From contig OY744607.1 of NCBI GenBank assembly GCA_963556255.1, positions 44,468,152 to 44,532,151 on the forward strand: 64,000 nt of DNA, given 5' to 3'. Source of the stretch: Allolobophora icterica (taxonomy: Eukaryota; Annelida; Clitellata; Crassiclitellata; Lumbricidae). Numbering within the stretch: position 1 is the first letter of the stretch; each line of letters starts with the position of its first letter. Under the pieces are notes generated by a model, which did not search any database, was not told where the DNA came from, and saw only the letters and a program-made list of their open reading frames with translations. A program made the position numbers and the translations under genes. Below are positions 13,401-27,300 of this stretch, piece by piece.

Positions 13401-16400
13401 AAACATTTCAAGTACCGAGTAATTGTAACTGTATTTCTAGAATTTCTAATGCACAACTTAAAAGCTGAGCCCAGGGCACCAGCTTATCCAAGAATGCTGT
13501 GGCAAGTCAGAGGCAGTTTTATTTAAAACTTAGAATGAATGAGTAACGGTTATGGAACCAGGTTGAACACAACATCATATTTTACATCACTGTTCAGAAT
13601 TACAATAAATCAAAATGGGGCTACATAAATGCTGGATTACAATACAATAAAAATGGCACTATAAATACATTTTATGTTACACAATAAACAACAAAGTCAG
13701 CAACCAAATACTCAACAAGAAATATGTAATCTAGATGAAACGGAGACCACAAAGTAATACTCTTGCAATCACACATCAAACTTTGGAAGCGACTGAAACA
13801 AGCAAGTATTTCACTTACTTCCCCCGGAATGTAGATCTCGATTCCACGGTTACGCATTGCACGAGAAATTTCACCATGTCTTGGGTCCATCGACAGAATC
13901 AATCTGAATAATTGCAAAAACAAAAGAAATACAATGAGTCAAAAATGTACAGTTCAATCACAGGTACACTCATTCATTCAATCAGAGGACTTACATAGCG
14001 CCCCTCCAAGATACCTACTCAGAGGTGCTCCAAGCCCAACTACTGTAATAAAGAACAGTTTTCAGATGCTTTTGTAATTGAAATTGTAACAGAACATTAG
14101 CATAGCAGTCCTAAAGAACTTCTCAGAACCAGTCTCTGAATGTAATGTAATATAATGCGATGCTCTGTAATGTAACATTTTTAACTAGACAGTAGACACT
14201 TATAGCTACTGGTCACAAGGACAAAGCGGTGTCTAGGGTTTGTATGTACAGAACTATGTCACCTTGCAATTGGTTGTAATCTAATCAAATGATTTCTATA
14301 TTGCCGTTGTCATAATTCAAAAGACCACAATCGACCAATATTTGCAATACGAGTAATTGCTTCACGGCATGTCGAGTTCCCAGTCTCAGCTTTTCACATC
14401 CAGCAGCACACTATAAAAGAATGCAAGTTGACTAATGTACAGCGCTCCACAAAGCCTTCAACTGATTAATCAAATCAACCGATTTGAATCATTTGAATCC
14501 ACTTCCACTTCCAAATAATCGTGCACACACAGATTGTCTTTTCGGTAGGATTCAACAAACATACCTGAAATTCTTGTGCGGTTTTATCGATGGCACAATG
14601 CCGTCGATTGCTCCTCGTTCGCTGATTGTTAGAACTCCGTTTGGTTCAACAAGCGCGTTCAAACGATCCAAAACAGATGCACTGGAAACAAAAGAATGCA
14701 AACAATTTATTCATCAGACATCCATTTATTTCCATTCTGTAAACAAAATTAGTATCAAAAACTCAAAGGCCCAGTAAAGAAGCGGCATGTGAAAAAAAGA
14801 GTCACAACTGGGCCGTTCAGCACAAAAGCCCAACTTTCCACATCTGTGGCAATCCCAACACACACACACACCTGCCCACACACACATGCAGATCCCAACC
14901 AACAGATTCCCGCTGATGGCATGAATAACGTAAAGGAAATGCACAACATGCTGTAACTGCTATGTATCGTAAGTACTTTACCAGCAGAAGTTGACATTGT
15001 CGATGAGCAGCCAAGTTCCTTCTTTCAGACACTGAACCAGAGTGCTGTCAATCCACTCAAACCGTCCTCCGTGGTTCAACGTTTTGTCCATCTGCAGGAG
15101 TCGCCCAATCTCCGTAACAGACGCCTTGTGCTTCAAAAGCTCACCTGAGACAAATTAAAATCCAATTTTAAAATATTTAATCAATTCCCTAAGTCCAAAG
15201 TCAACACTCAACAGCTGATCAAACACTGATGTTCCAATTTTTTTATAGTCAAAGCATGCAAGAATTCTCATTGCAACAAAATAGCATCACATAATGTAAC
15301 AAAATAACAATATTTCAACAGGATAATGGCAAAATTTACACAGAATGTGCATGGAAACTTCTAGATTTTGAGATGGTAAGTAAGATTACCACATCTATAA
15401 AAGGCCGAGAGGGCATAGCTGGTAGGGAAGCTCAATGACGGCACTCAAGCCGCTCAAAACAATTGCATGTTTGTAGGGAAGCCAAATGATGGCACTCAAG
15501 CCGCTTCATATGGTTACATCACATGTTCCGTTGAACAACGGTTCCTGCACCTTAGCAACCCTAGAAGGCAGCAGAGGAGACCAGCATTAACCAAATTAAG
15601 ATTTACCTGAATAATTGTTAAGGATCTCATTCTTCTGCACAAAGTCTTTGAGAAATTTAATGACTCTGTTGAGGTGTTTAAGTCGACACAATACCAGTTC
15701 CACGTCACTCGTTACATCATTCAGGGTTTCACCTGATCAACAGACAACAGCATCTTAGAAATGGTCTCCTTTTAAGTTATTTGTTTGCATCATTTCAAAG
15801 CATGACTTAGCAAACAGATGAACTGCAAAGACCTTACAATAAATGCAATAAAAACCTTTAAGGAAATCTTATCAAAATCTCATCAGAACTTTATACAATG
15901 GAACTGTTAGCACCATACTCGCAATCCCTACACTGAACCACCAGACAACAAGGTTATGTTTTAACAAGTTTAGCTCCAATAGGTTATTTTCCAAAGTTAA
16001 ACTTAGGGTTCAGGTCTATTACTACATTATATCAGAATTCATGTCATAATAAAGCCTGTTACAACAAGTTTCTAGTGTATAACAGACAACACAAGGCTAC
16101 GAATGAACTCGCCATTCTTCGAACAGAAGCACTGCATCCTATCACAGCATCCTTAAAGAAAGTTCTTGGATGAGGTTAAACAAGTTCCTCATGTTTACCA
16201 GTACTCGGTAATCTCGGCTTTTCATTCCAGATATCAAGAATTCGCTTGGAAGTGTCAACACTTTCAGAACCGCCTGAAGATAAGATCCTAGCAACGACCT
16301 CTTGCAGCAAGCTCTTCACTTCGGCATCTAACGCTTCCACTCTACGTTTCAAATTCGCCTAAAAACCAGAAGAAAAAACACAAATAATAAAGCACTTCTC

Positions 16401-19400
16401 AATAATATTGTGTTCATATATTAACTCCTTTTTTATTACTAAACTGATTATTTTGTAGTTTTACGCACAAGTTAACACAACGAACTTGGAAACTGCTCAT
16501 ACAACCTGAAGGCACAGAGTCTCATGACAGAAAATACTTTTAAAAACATAATCATAAGATTGCATAACATGTTCTTGAACATTAAAGAATTAAAGACACC
16601 ACTTTTTCCAACTGATCAGTAGACAAAGATGATCGGGAGGCTCCTACTATTCTGCACTATAGAAATTCTCTTCATTCAACAAGGACCACTAATTCTGAAT
16701 TGTTTCAGCTGTCAAACCTGTACAGGTCCGCATGCTGTATTCTACGAGCATGTGATAGCCTGACAGTGGCGACATTCCAAAATATTTTCATTCTCTTGGT
16801 TACAGATAAACTCGTTGTTCTTAAAAAACTCTTATTCATGCTAGTGAAAATTTCCTTCGAGGGAGCTATAAAAATGTTCAGTTATATTACACAAGTTAAA
16901 TTCGGTTACAATTACAAGGATTAATGCAGAGACCTGTTCAAAGCCACCAAGCAACTCTGTCGTATCAGTCTCGCTGTTCATTGGCAGAATTTTCAGTGGA
17001 GCACCAGTGAGCCGAGCGAGCAGCTCGACAAGCGAGGTCTTACCGGTACACGAGTTGCCAATCTACATAAACATGTAAATTTTTCTACAAAATTACAACT
17101 AATTAACATAATTTATTCCAACATATCTACAGGTGTAACTTATGACTCACCTCTTTCAGCATGCTTACCCACCATAGCCTGGCTTCTGATTTATCGGATT
17201 TCAACCAATGGATTATGATTTTCGATTGCTATTTCACTTGAAGCAACCATAGACTGATATCTTGCACATTATGACAATGGCACTATAGAAGTCACTAGAT
17301 CAGATTAGATTAGCATAGAATAGCACGATTTCAAACAAGTCTTAACCACAACTGAAGAAGAAATACTAAAGAACTAATTTTAAAACCCAGAAAAAAATTA
17401 ACCGATCTTTTTTAGAAAGAGATTGCCGACAAACTACTTTTTAAAATTCCCAAAAATTCAACTGTTATTCAAGTTATTTTTTAAATCCTCCAAAATTTCA
17501 AATTATCTTAGAACTACGTATGAGATTTTATGTGAAAGATCATAACTTGGAATTACTCCAAATGACAACGCACCAGAATGGCCATCCAGTTCATCTCAAT
17601 GCACTTCATCAGTGCTGACAAAGGTGCAAGAGAGTGGTGCAATAATCGAAGAACTTGGCGATTGGACAATGAATCTACTTTGCCACAGTGTTCTCGGCGT
17701 TCCAGAAAAGAGTTCCCGACTTGAATGTAGCTGTGTGTGATCGAGAACTGCTTAGACGAAAAGTTTTCCTTAACAGGTCGACCAAATACCTGAAAATTCA
17801 CAAATAAACCAACAAGAAAATCAGTTTCTAGACTTAAACCGCAAGTAATAAATTAAAAAGTATACAAATCATAAATTGCAAATAATAAGTCATAAGAAAT
17901 CCCAAAATAATAAATTAATGAGAATTATACCACAAAATACTTTATAGTAGTGAGTAATAAAGTAATAAAGGAAAACATGTTAAAATCAGTATAGAAAAAG
18001 TGAAAAAATTGAAACATTAATTGCTATCGATAGTTTATTGCAAACGAAATAAAAAAGTGCAACATAATCAGACCTTTGTAAATGTTTCCAGAACCCGGAC
18101 TCTGTCTTCCACCGTCCGCATTCTTGAGATGTACAACAGATGTATGAATTCATCTGGCTCATACGTTCCTTCAGCCTTCAAGAAAAAAAAGATTACTTCA
18201 GGCATCATTTTTCACATTAATGTAAACGTTTAAAAGCAGACAGTAGAGAAAATGCTCAACACATACACGCAGGAGGGTATCCTTTAATGGCTACAGGGTC
18301 TTCTAATAGAATTGCCTTTCTCAAGAGCAGCAGCTCAAGTTCCTTGGTTTGTCCCTTCCACAGTTTAGCAAGCACCTGAAGTCTGTATTGTTTGATGGTA
18401 ATTTCACTGGTTCGGGTCGGGAGCACCACTGATGAGTTTTTTCTTGAAGTGGTGGCACTTTATGAATGTCAGATTACAATTGCAATTATTATTCTTAAAG
18501 CATTTCTTGGCTATTTCTTTGACCCAAAACAGCACTTGTGAACAAGATGGTGCCCTGTGCTACTTTATGTAGCCCTTTAGTTATTCTTCAGTTTATCACT
18601 ACCTGTATTACAAGTAATAATGTGTAAATTGTGTATGTACATGTGTGTAATTGAGTAAAAGCTTTTGAGTCCATTATTATGATTACTGACATTGCAGGTA
18701 AATTGTAGTGAATATAATTATGTATGCATAATCCAGTAAAACAACATCATATCTCATGTTTTTAATGCAATGTAGGAAGTTTGGAATTTACGTTCTGTAT
18801 AAATCTCTACATTACACTTGATGTTGTTACACTGTACACAAATGGATATTGTGCTACTGACCTGTTTCTCAATCATGAGGTCACACCACCGGAAGAGGTC
18901 ACGCAGGTTGAACTCCCACGGACCCCCTTTCTGACCCCATCCATGTTCAACAACAGTTTCCTCATATAACTGCAGAAAAAACATTTCCATTGATCACTTC
19001 TGTACGTAGTCTTTTCTATTTACACCATTATAACGTAAGCATGTATGTATCTAGACAATTTATGTAGCACCTTTCAGTACCCCACAAAAGCGGTGCTGCA
19101 TTGAAAATTTATATAGCACCATCTGCAACAATGTTTCTATCGTTGTTGCGTGAGATTAACGGAGCAGCCAATGCATCTGAAAGACAACTAATTCTGTCAA
19201 ATCTAAGCCATAAACATCCATAGTTTCATTATAATAATGCACAAAGCATCAATCAAAGGATACTTCTAAGGTATCAATCAAAGGTCACATCTAAGTTATC
19301 AATCAAAGGTTACATCTGAGGTATCAATCAATGAAAAATGTCTACCATTTGGTTAAATTCCACCATCTGAGTCAGCATTTCATCGTACTTTCCGAGTTGA

Positions 19401-21278
19401 GGATACATCGTCTTTGCAATGAACAACAGATCTTCCTTGGCCAGAGCGTCCACATAAACCTAAAAAGCAAAAATATTCAACAAACTATGAAAACCAAACT
19501 TAACAATTAATGCAAAGTAGAGTAGACAAGGGGTACACTAAAACTTTGTCAGGTATATATCCCAACTAACTGATTACTTTCAAAAACAATAAAGAAAGAT
19601 TTTAAAGAAATAGAGATTGCCTCATTCATACAACTAAACAAGACTCTTGCACTCTTCTTCTGTATACATGGGAAAATCAGCACCATGGACCAAACACCCA
19701 AAGAACACAAGTGCTATAAAAATGCTTGGTAACATTACATTGTTCACTGAAGCAATAAAGAAATGCAGCATTACATTACCAGATTTAATTAGACAGTACA
19801 TGCTAAATTCATGACATAGAAGAGCTCAGCAAATGACAAAGTGTTTTTATTCACTCCATTCTCCTATTTAGCAAACCAAAACAACATTGCCAAAATATGC
19901 TCATATTTTTACTTCTGCCCAGCTTCTGTGTGTACTATTGAGCTGTAGTAAGGAGCATTGTCAAATTTCAGTTGTATTTTATCATCTTTTAAGAACTCCA
20001 ACAGGTGTTCTGAAACTGCCTCTTATAAAACCCTCATATAACAAAATAAAGGTTAAAAGAAATCCAATAAGCTGAAAAATATTTCAGAAAGAATAACATC
20101 ATCAAATGCTAGTGGTGAAGTAGAAACCTGAGTGAAACGATTGAGGAAAGACTTTGGTAGACCCTTGCGACCGCCTCCTTCGTTCAGCGGATTCTGGCAC
20201 GCAAAGATCCGTGTTCTTTCGTGCTGGACGTGAAAACTCATTCCAAGCTCAGGTATGAAGACTTCAGCACGATGGTCAAAGCAAGCGTTCAGACCTTCGA
20301 GTACCGACTGCGATGCCAGGTTCAACTGAAAAACCAAAACCACGTTAGAATTCAAGAAAATTTAAGACAACCCAGACATCCATCAAATTAGGACCATAAA
20401 GTTAAGAACTAAAATCTCAGCCAATCAAAGTCAAGAACAGTTGAAATTAGGTCAATAAAGTTAAGAACTAAAGTCTCAGCCAAACAAAAATCAAGAAACC
20501 TTGAAGTCAGGTCAGGTCAAGGAAGTTAAGAACCAGAACCTTGGCCCTAGCCATCAAAAATCCAGAAACCATGACATCACGACCTCAACAAAGGTAATAA
20601 CCAGATTAGAATGGATTAGATCAGAAGACAATACCTCATCAAGGACGACCCAGTGGCCAGCCTTCAAAGCACTGAGAAATGGTCCATCTCTCCAGGCAAA
20701 CTCCCCTCCTTTGCCCCCATCGACTGGAAGATCAGCTCCAAAAAGATCCGTCACATCCTTTGAAAAAAAAAACAACCTCACAATACAGTAAACCGTAATT
20801 TTATGTCAATAGTTGAGAAACTGTGAAATCTGGTCAAGAAAAGTCAAAAACAGTTAAAATTAGGTCAAGAAAATGAAGAAGTAAAACCTCAGCCAATTAA
20901 ACATCAAGAACAGTTGAAATAAGGTCAAGAAAGTTAAGAACTACAAATCCTGAATAAACCTCTGCAAATTTACATGGGTTTTTCTGTGCATGTGAATTTT
21001 TTTTCTAAATTTCCAGCCAGTCAGCGCTTACCGTTTGCTCAGACAAGTTGATTCGCACAAGTGGATGACCTGACGCTTTTGCCAGCGCAGCTACAAGGCT
21101 TGTCTTTCCCACACCGGGAGAACCTTCGAGGAGAATAGGTCGAGCCAACTGAAGAGCTCGCATCACTCGCAGTGCATTCTGGGCAGTCGTTGGAGCTCCA
21201 AATGCATAGTTTTCCTCACACACATTGTCAGCTATGGGACCTAAAGACATAAAACATGCATAAAAATTAGCAATTTTA

Positions 21279-21317
<39 letters not shown>

Positions 21318-24300
21318 TATTTTAAATAAATACTCATATAATTTACTTTATACATTATAATTTCTATACACTTTCATATACTATTTTAATTAACTAGCCA
21401 TGGTACCTGAAAACATAAAAATGCACACAAACGAGAAATTTTAATTATCCACACTCACAAGTCAATTAAAAATGTATACAAAGTAGATCCATATATACAA
21501 TTTAGAATATAAATATTGTCAATATATACGTGTGTTTGGACTGGTGGTGCTTTACGTACCTCTGGCGATGTAGAAAGGATGAAATCCAAAGAGTTGATCT
21601 GTTAATGACATCTGCCAGGCGTTTGGATTTGGAGTAGCAGAGTTTGGCATTCCAAAGTCAGACGGTTGGAACGTTCGACCGGTCAGTGATGTCACCTGAT
21701 TCATGAGGAACCGGAGACAACTGGAGCCAATGGAAGAGGAATTCCTGGCTATTAACAGAATTACAAAGAACGCAAATTACCTAACAAACATCAATGTCTA
21801 ATCTATTATCATTATAAAGCGTTTATTAGGCGCCACTATCTATTGACCAAGCATCAGTCGATGGCACTGAGCAATTATGAATGAAAGACTTGCTCAAGGA
21901 GACAGTGACCATCTCAGCGAAGGAGGCGTGAACCTCTATTCTCTGTGTTACAAGGGAAGTGCTCAACCAATCGGCTATCATGACTCTAATGATTCTCTTA
22001 CGACTTCCTACGAGTCAGAAAAGGTACAGGGCATTTATTTGAAGAGGCTCTTAATGAAAGTTGCCATATAAATTAAACAACACTACACTTGTGGGTTGGG
22101 AACTCTTTGGTTGACGCTATCACCGGAAACTGGAAGATTCCACGCCAAGTAAATGTTTCAGTAACACCACATTAACTTCTGTGTAACATAAATTGTGCCA
22201 GAGCACAACATTATTACTTAACGTTATAACATAACATAGTACAACAGTGGAACAATGTAAATCATCATCAGTTGAATTTATATAGCACCTCAAATGAACC
22301 TAATCAGATAAAGTAAGCACGAACACTCACCAGAGCCAACAAGACAGTCAACGAAAACGAGGAAAGCCCCGTGAACATAAGAAACAGCAGGATCCAAGTG
22401 ACATGCTGTCGACTCATCCATTTCCACTAGGTCTGTTTCCATGGTATCCGTTGCCTTAGTAACTCTTGCCGTTTTGTTGACGAAAGTGATCCAAGATAGA
22501 AGATCTCGTATCGTTAGCAGACATCTAATCAAAACAGTGCAAAGTAACCACGACACTTTTTATTCTCCTCTCAGAATTAACTCAAATTTGTCTCTGGATT
22601 GTGTTTAACAGAGGGAACTACATAAACTTAACAATACACTTTTACAATGCACACAACTGTAATGTCATATAATGTAAAAGGATAATTTAAAATCTGATTC
22701 CTATTGCAAAGTTAATGGTGATAAAATGAAGCAAACATTCTAGTGATTGAACAGTGTTCTTGAAAAAATAACAGAGAGAAGTATTTGAAAAATTCAATAA
22801 AACTTAAGAAATAAATGAGGTTATAATGTCATACCCAAACTGTATTAAAAGATGATTTTAAGCCTGTTAAAAAAGACAATTTTAAGTCCAAAAAACTTCA
22901 ATGGGCCAAACAAATAAATAATTTCTATATTTACATAAAGCACACAAACACAGTTTTGCTCTCTTTTCACCACATAATGTGTTGTATTTGCCACACGAGA
23001 AATCAGTTCTCTACAGCATTAACTGAATTTTTTGATTATGCAACTGAGCAAATCCAAAGCACAGTCCCAAATACAAACCTTCGGCCAAACTCTTGCTTCT
23101 GTAACCAGTCTGTGAAGTCCAACATGCTCGATCCGAATCCACTCGCTCTACGATCTTGTTGCGTAAGACGAATGCCAGGTTTCAAATTGTGTTCAATAAT
23201 CTTGATCAGATCTTCTCTCGATTCAGTTGGCGGACACCAGATCTCCGTAAAACGGTTTCGTAATGCTGGGGATAACTGATAAAAATTACAGCAAGGTAAC
23301 AAGCTCATTACAATTAATAATTACACTAATTGATTACATTTTAATTAATTTTTTGTTATAAATTAACTTAAGCATCATTTATAGAGGGCATCGAGGGCGC
23401 CACTGATTAGTTTCTCTTGAAGTGGTGCTATACAAAATTACACTTACATACATTTACAATTACAACATTACAATTTGAATATTATGATTTAAAAAATTAC
23501 AACATTACAATTAGAATATTATGATTACAAAAACAATAACAACTAGAATATTAAGATTAGAAAAATAAGATTACAACATTACAATTAAAATGTCAGTATT
23601 TACCATTAGAATTACAAAATTACAATTATAAATACGTCAAAGTCCTTAGTCAGTGATAAGAAAAATTTGGAAACTGGAGCAACTGATAGACTATTTCGCT
23701 AATGCTGAACACAATACTGTAAATTCCCCATCAATAATTGTTACATTCAAAGACCTTGAGCAAGTTAAAAACTGACGCTTCATCATCAGATAGTTGTGTT
23801 TAATAAATACAGAAATTAAATAATAACCTCCTTTTTGCCGTAATCGCCACCTGGATTCATAGTAGCAACAACTCGGAATTCTGACTCAGCGGTTATTTTA
23901 TCCACTTCATTTTGAGGACCAGAGCCCTTTTCGACAAGCAGAAGGGTCCTTTCGGTCTCCAACACACTGTTCAGTCGCTCAAGGACCGAGTCGTCAGCAA
24001 GAGATATTTCATCAATGAGGAACGTTGAGCCTTCTTTCATTGCTGTCACCAGAGGGCCGTCGCACCACTCAAAAAGTCTTGGGTCATTCTATTTAAAATA
24101 AGGAATATATTCACTGTCAATAATTGAAAGAAACATTACTAAAACTAAAAAATAAAATTTTTCTTAACAATCTTGAGATTTAAAATATGTTAGGAGGTTA
24201 AAGAGTGGTTTGACGTCATCATGACCAGGTCAAGCAAAATTCTACGAATGTAATTTTGCCTTCATAGGCATCTTAATTCATGGCCACATTTCAACATATC

Positions 24301-27300
24301 TATGTCAGGAGGACAGGACAAGGGCACCTCATCCATGATATAAAAGCCAGACTATTGTCAAGTCCATACTGTAAAATTCACTGTATAACTTGTGAAACAG
24401 CCACAATCAGGAGGTTCAGTTGCTGGTGAATAGATCATACACAGTTTAGTCGTCTATGGTAAACCTTACTGTAACCTCTAGAGGATTGCTTAACACTTTA
24501 ACAACGAGAGTGTACTAAAAGTAAAATCGGGCTTTGAACAACATGGTAGAGAGGCTTGCACAAAAATGTAAGGCCTTGCAAGGCAAATTTGATTTTAGGT
24601 ACAATGTTTTGTTGGATAAGGAATTTGTTTAAACAAATTACATCTCTTTGGCTAAAGTCATATCCTACTGGACACCAGATGTTCGTACATATGTATGTAT
24701 TTGGACTTTTATAAAGTGCATCTTAAGAATCACTCAAACACACTAAAATGTTTTGGCCAAGTTATTTCTCATGATGCACAGATAATGGGGACCTGTTTCC
24801 AATATTTACTCCCTGATAAAAACAAAAGCACAGAATCAACCACTTAGTACCTACCTCTGACTTGTGCCTAACGGGTCTCAGACCCCCAAGAAAGTCCGAG
24901 CTTTCCGAGTGCAGGTGACAGTTGACGCTGTGCAGTCCGTTGCCCTTCATACGAGCATAGACCTGGCACACTGTTGTCTTTCCACATCTGGAAACGAATA
25001 GAAAACACTGTTTATTTTTAAAGCCATGGAACTCTATGATACACTACGACGATATTGCCGTACATGTCACCAGACAGGATTGGATTGGACTAATTCAGAG
25101 TGGATAACAACAGACAACATTAAGGTAGATTAGAAAGAATTACAATAGACTGGATTAGAGTAGACATACAACATGCACTGACCTCGGATTAGATCAGACT
25201 GGATCACAATACTCTGGATTAGATTAGAAAGAGTTACAATACACTAGATTAGATTAGATGCAGAACATGCACTTGCCCTGTTTCTCCAACAAGGAGCACA
25301 GGTTCCTTGAACTTCAGTGCCTGAGCAACAAGAACCGCCATTCTGCACATTGCCCTTGTCCAGACGACATGTTCAAAGCCGGCAGATGGCGCCACAGTGA
25401 AGCGTTCAAGAATCTGGAGTATTTCGGATGGAGTCTTTTCTGTGAGGCTGAACAACCGATCGGGATTGATCTTGCACTTGAGGTTATTTTCGATGACCTC
25501 TATGACTAGCTGTTCCTCTTCTGGTTGTCTTACGCGACCCGCCAGCAGCATGTACCCTGACAAAAGATGAGCAGAAGTTGTGCAAAAATGTGTCTATTTG
25601 CATGCAAGTCTGTTTGATTGTAGTTGCGCATTTAAGAAGTATGTCTTCAAGAAAACTCACCAGTGGCGCTCTTGACCTGACATTTGATGGCAAAATAGAA
25701 CTAAGGATATAAGTGTGTATGAATCATATACACTGCACATATGATTAAAACAAATCCATTTAGTCATGAGGAATAAATGCCTTGCATAGTTATACATGCA
25801 TTCATTTATGCAAGTAAGTATGTAAACATGTGCACGCATTCCTATCCTCGTACATACCTACGTAAGCCAGAACCTCCTTGAAACGTGTGCTACAATCAGA
25901 ATTATATTCTACCACATGGATCCCATTTACCGCATATATCTCTGCTTTATAACATCATACAGTACTCTACAAAAGCTCTAAAGAGATTTCATAACATAAT
26001 TATATTAAGCATTTTCGATTTACTTATATGCATATATTTCATGAGAGAGATTTACATGCCAGATGTCAGTACTTCAATCAGAGGCAGTAGTGTTTTGATG
26101 TTCTTGAAATTGATCTGAATTTCCACTTGATTTTAATTTTGTCGATCCTTGTACTTCAGACGCTGGTGCTACAAAAGTGACTATTCAATGCCAGCAATAC
26201 AAATAAAAACAATACTGTTCAATAAGATTAGATTAGATTATGTAATACCATTGTCAGCCAGAAGCTGGTTCCATCCAAAAGATTTATTCGGTTCACGGTT
26301 GGCCTCCAGGTGGTACCTTTCCGCCCAACGGAAAAGATCGCGGAAAGTGATGAAACCCTGTTTCCCAGCAAACAGTCCAGAACTTCTTCGCTTTGTCTAC
26401 AACAAATTCACGAAAACCAATTTAAACTTAACACTTTAACGACACGCTGCTTTGGTTTCCCAGTCGCTTTTAGTACACTCTCATCGTTAAAGTGTTAAAC
26501 ACGAATAATCAATTATTACAGTGAAAAATATAAACAATTTAGCTGCTACGTATTCGTCAGTGCAACATAGTAGTCTCACAAACTGACTGCAGAAATGCAT
26601 AAAAAATGTGAATATTCAAAGCAGTTTCACAAGTTAATAAACTCTGGTAAAAAGTTATTAAATAACTTAATAACTAAACTGTTTAAAGTTTAACAAATCT
26701 ACCTGAATGAATAATCTCTTACACTGACATACAAAATTCAAATTTTTTAAAAATACCAAAAAAATACCTGAAGCTCCGACATAACTTTCACGAGCTTTTC
26801 AGCTTGTGACTTTGCTATCTGACATCGCTTATGTAAGATTTCTTCAAGCTCTTTGTTGGGAATCGTATCGAAATGAAGCTCCACAAATCGGTTTCGAAAA
26901 GCTCGAGATAAAACCTAGTGATATAACACAATGTTTATATTACACATCCCCCACTAACTACGGCCCTCAGAAGTATCTGTGACCCTGAATCTTGACAATC
27001 TAATTTATTTTAATTATTTCTGGATTATTATTTTGGTGTTTATTAAGCACAACTATATAATGAAAAAACATCAACAGATGGCGCTGAACAACTGTGCAAT
27101 AGTAATCATCTCAGAGGATGTTCGAACCTGCACAGTTTGTGTTACAAGGCGAGCGCTCTAACCAGTCAGCTACCATGTCATATAGCCGTTTAATTCTAGT
27201 GCTGACACAATCATGTGTTATGTTGCAGCAACTAACAGTGTGATACAAAATCCTGATCATGTGAAATCTGTTCTGACTATGTCCAGGTTGTTGCCAAAAC

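Noticed and set aside
18245..18390. Open minus-strand stretch tested as an extra MDN1 exon
   Set aside because: Exons 38 and 39 join in phase 0 and follow vertebrate midasin without a gap; the stretch lacks good splice sites and midasin similarity.
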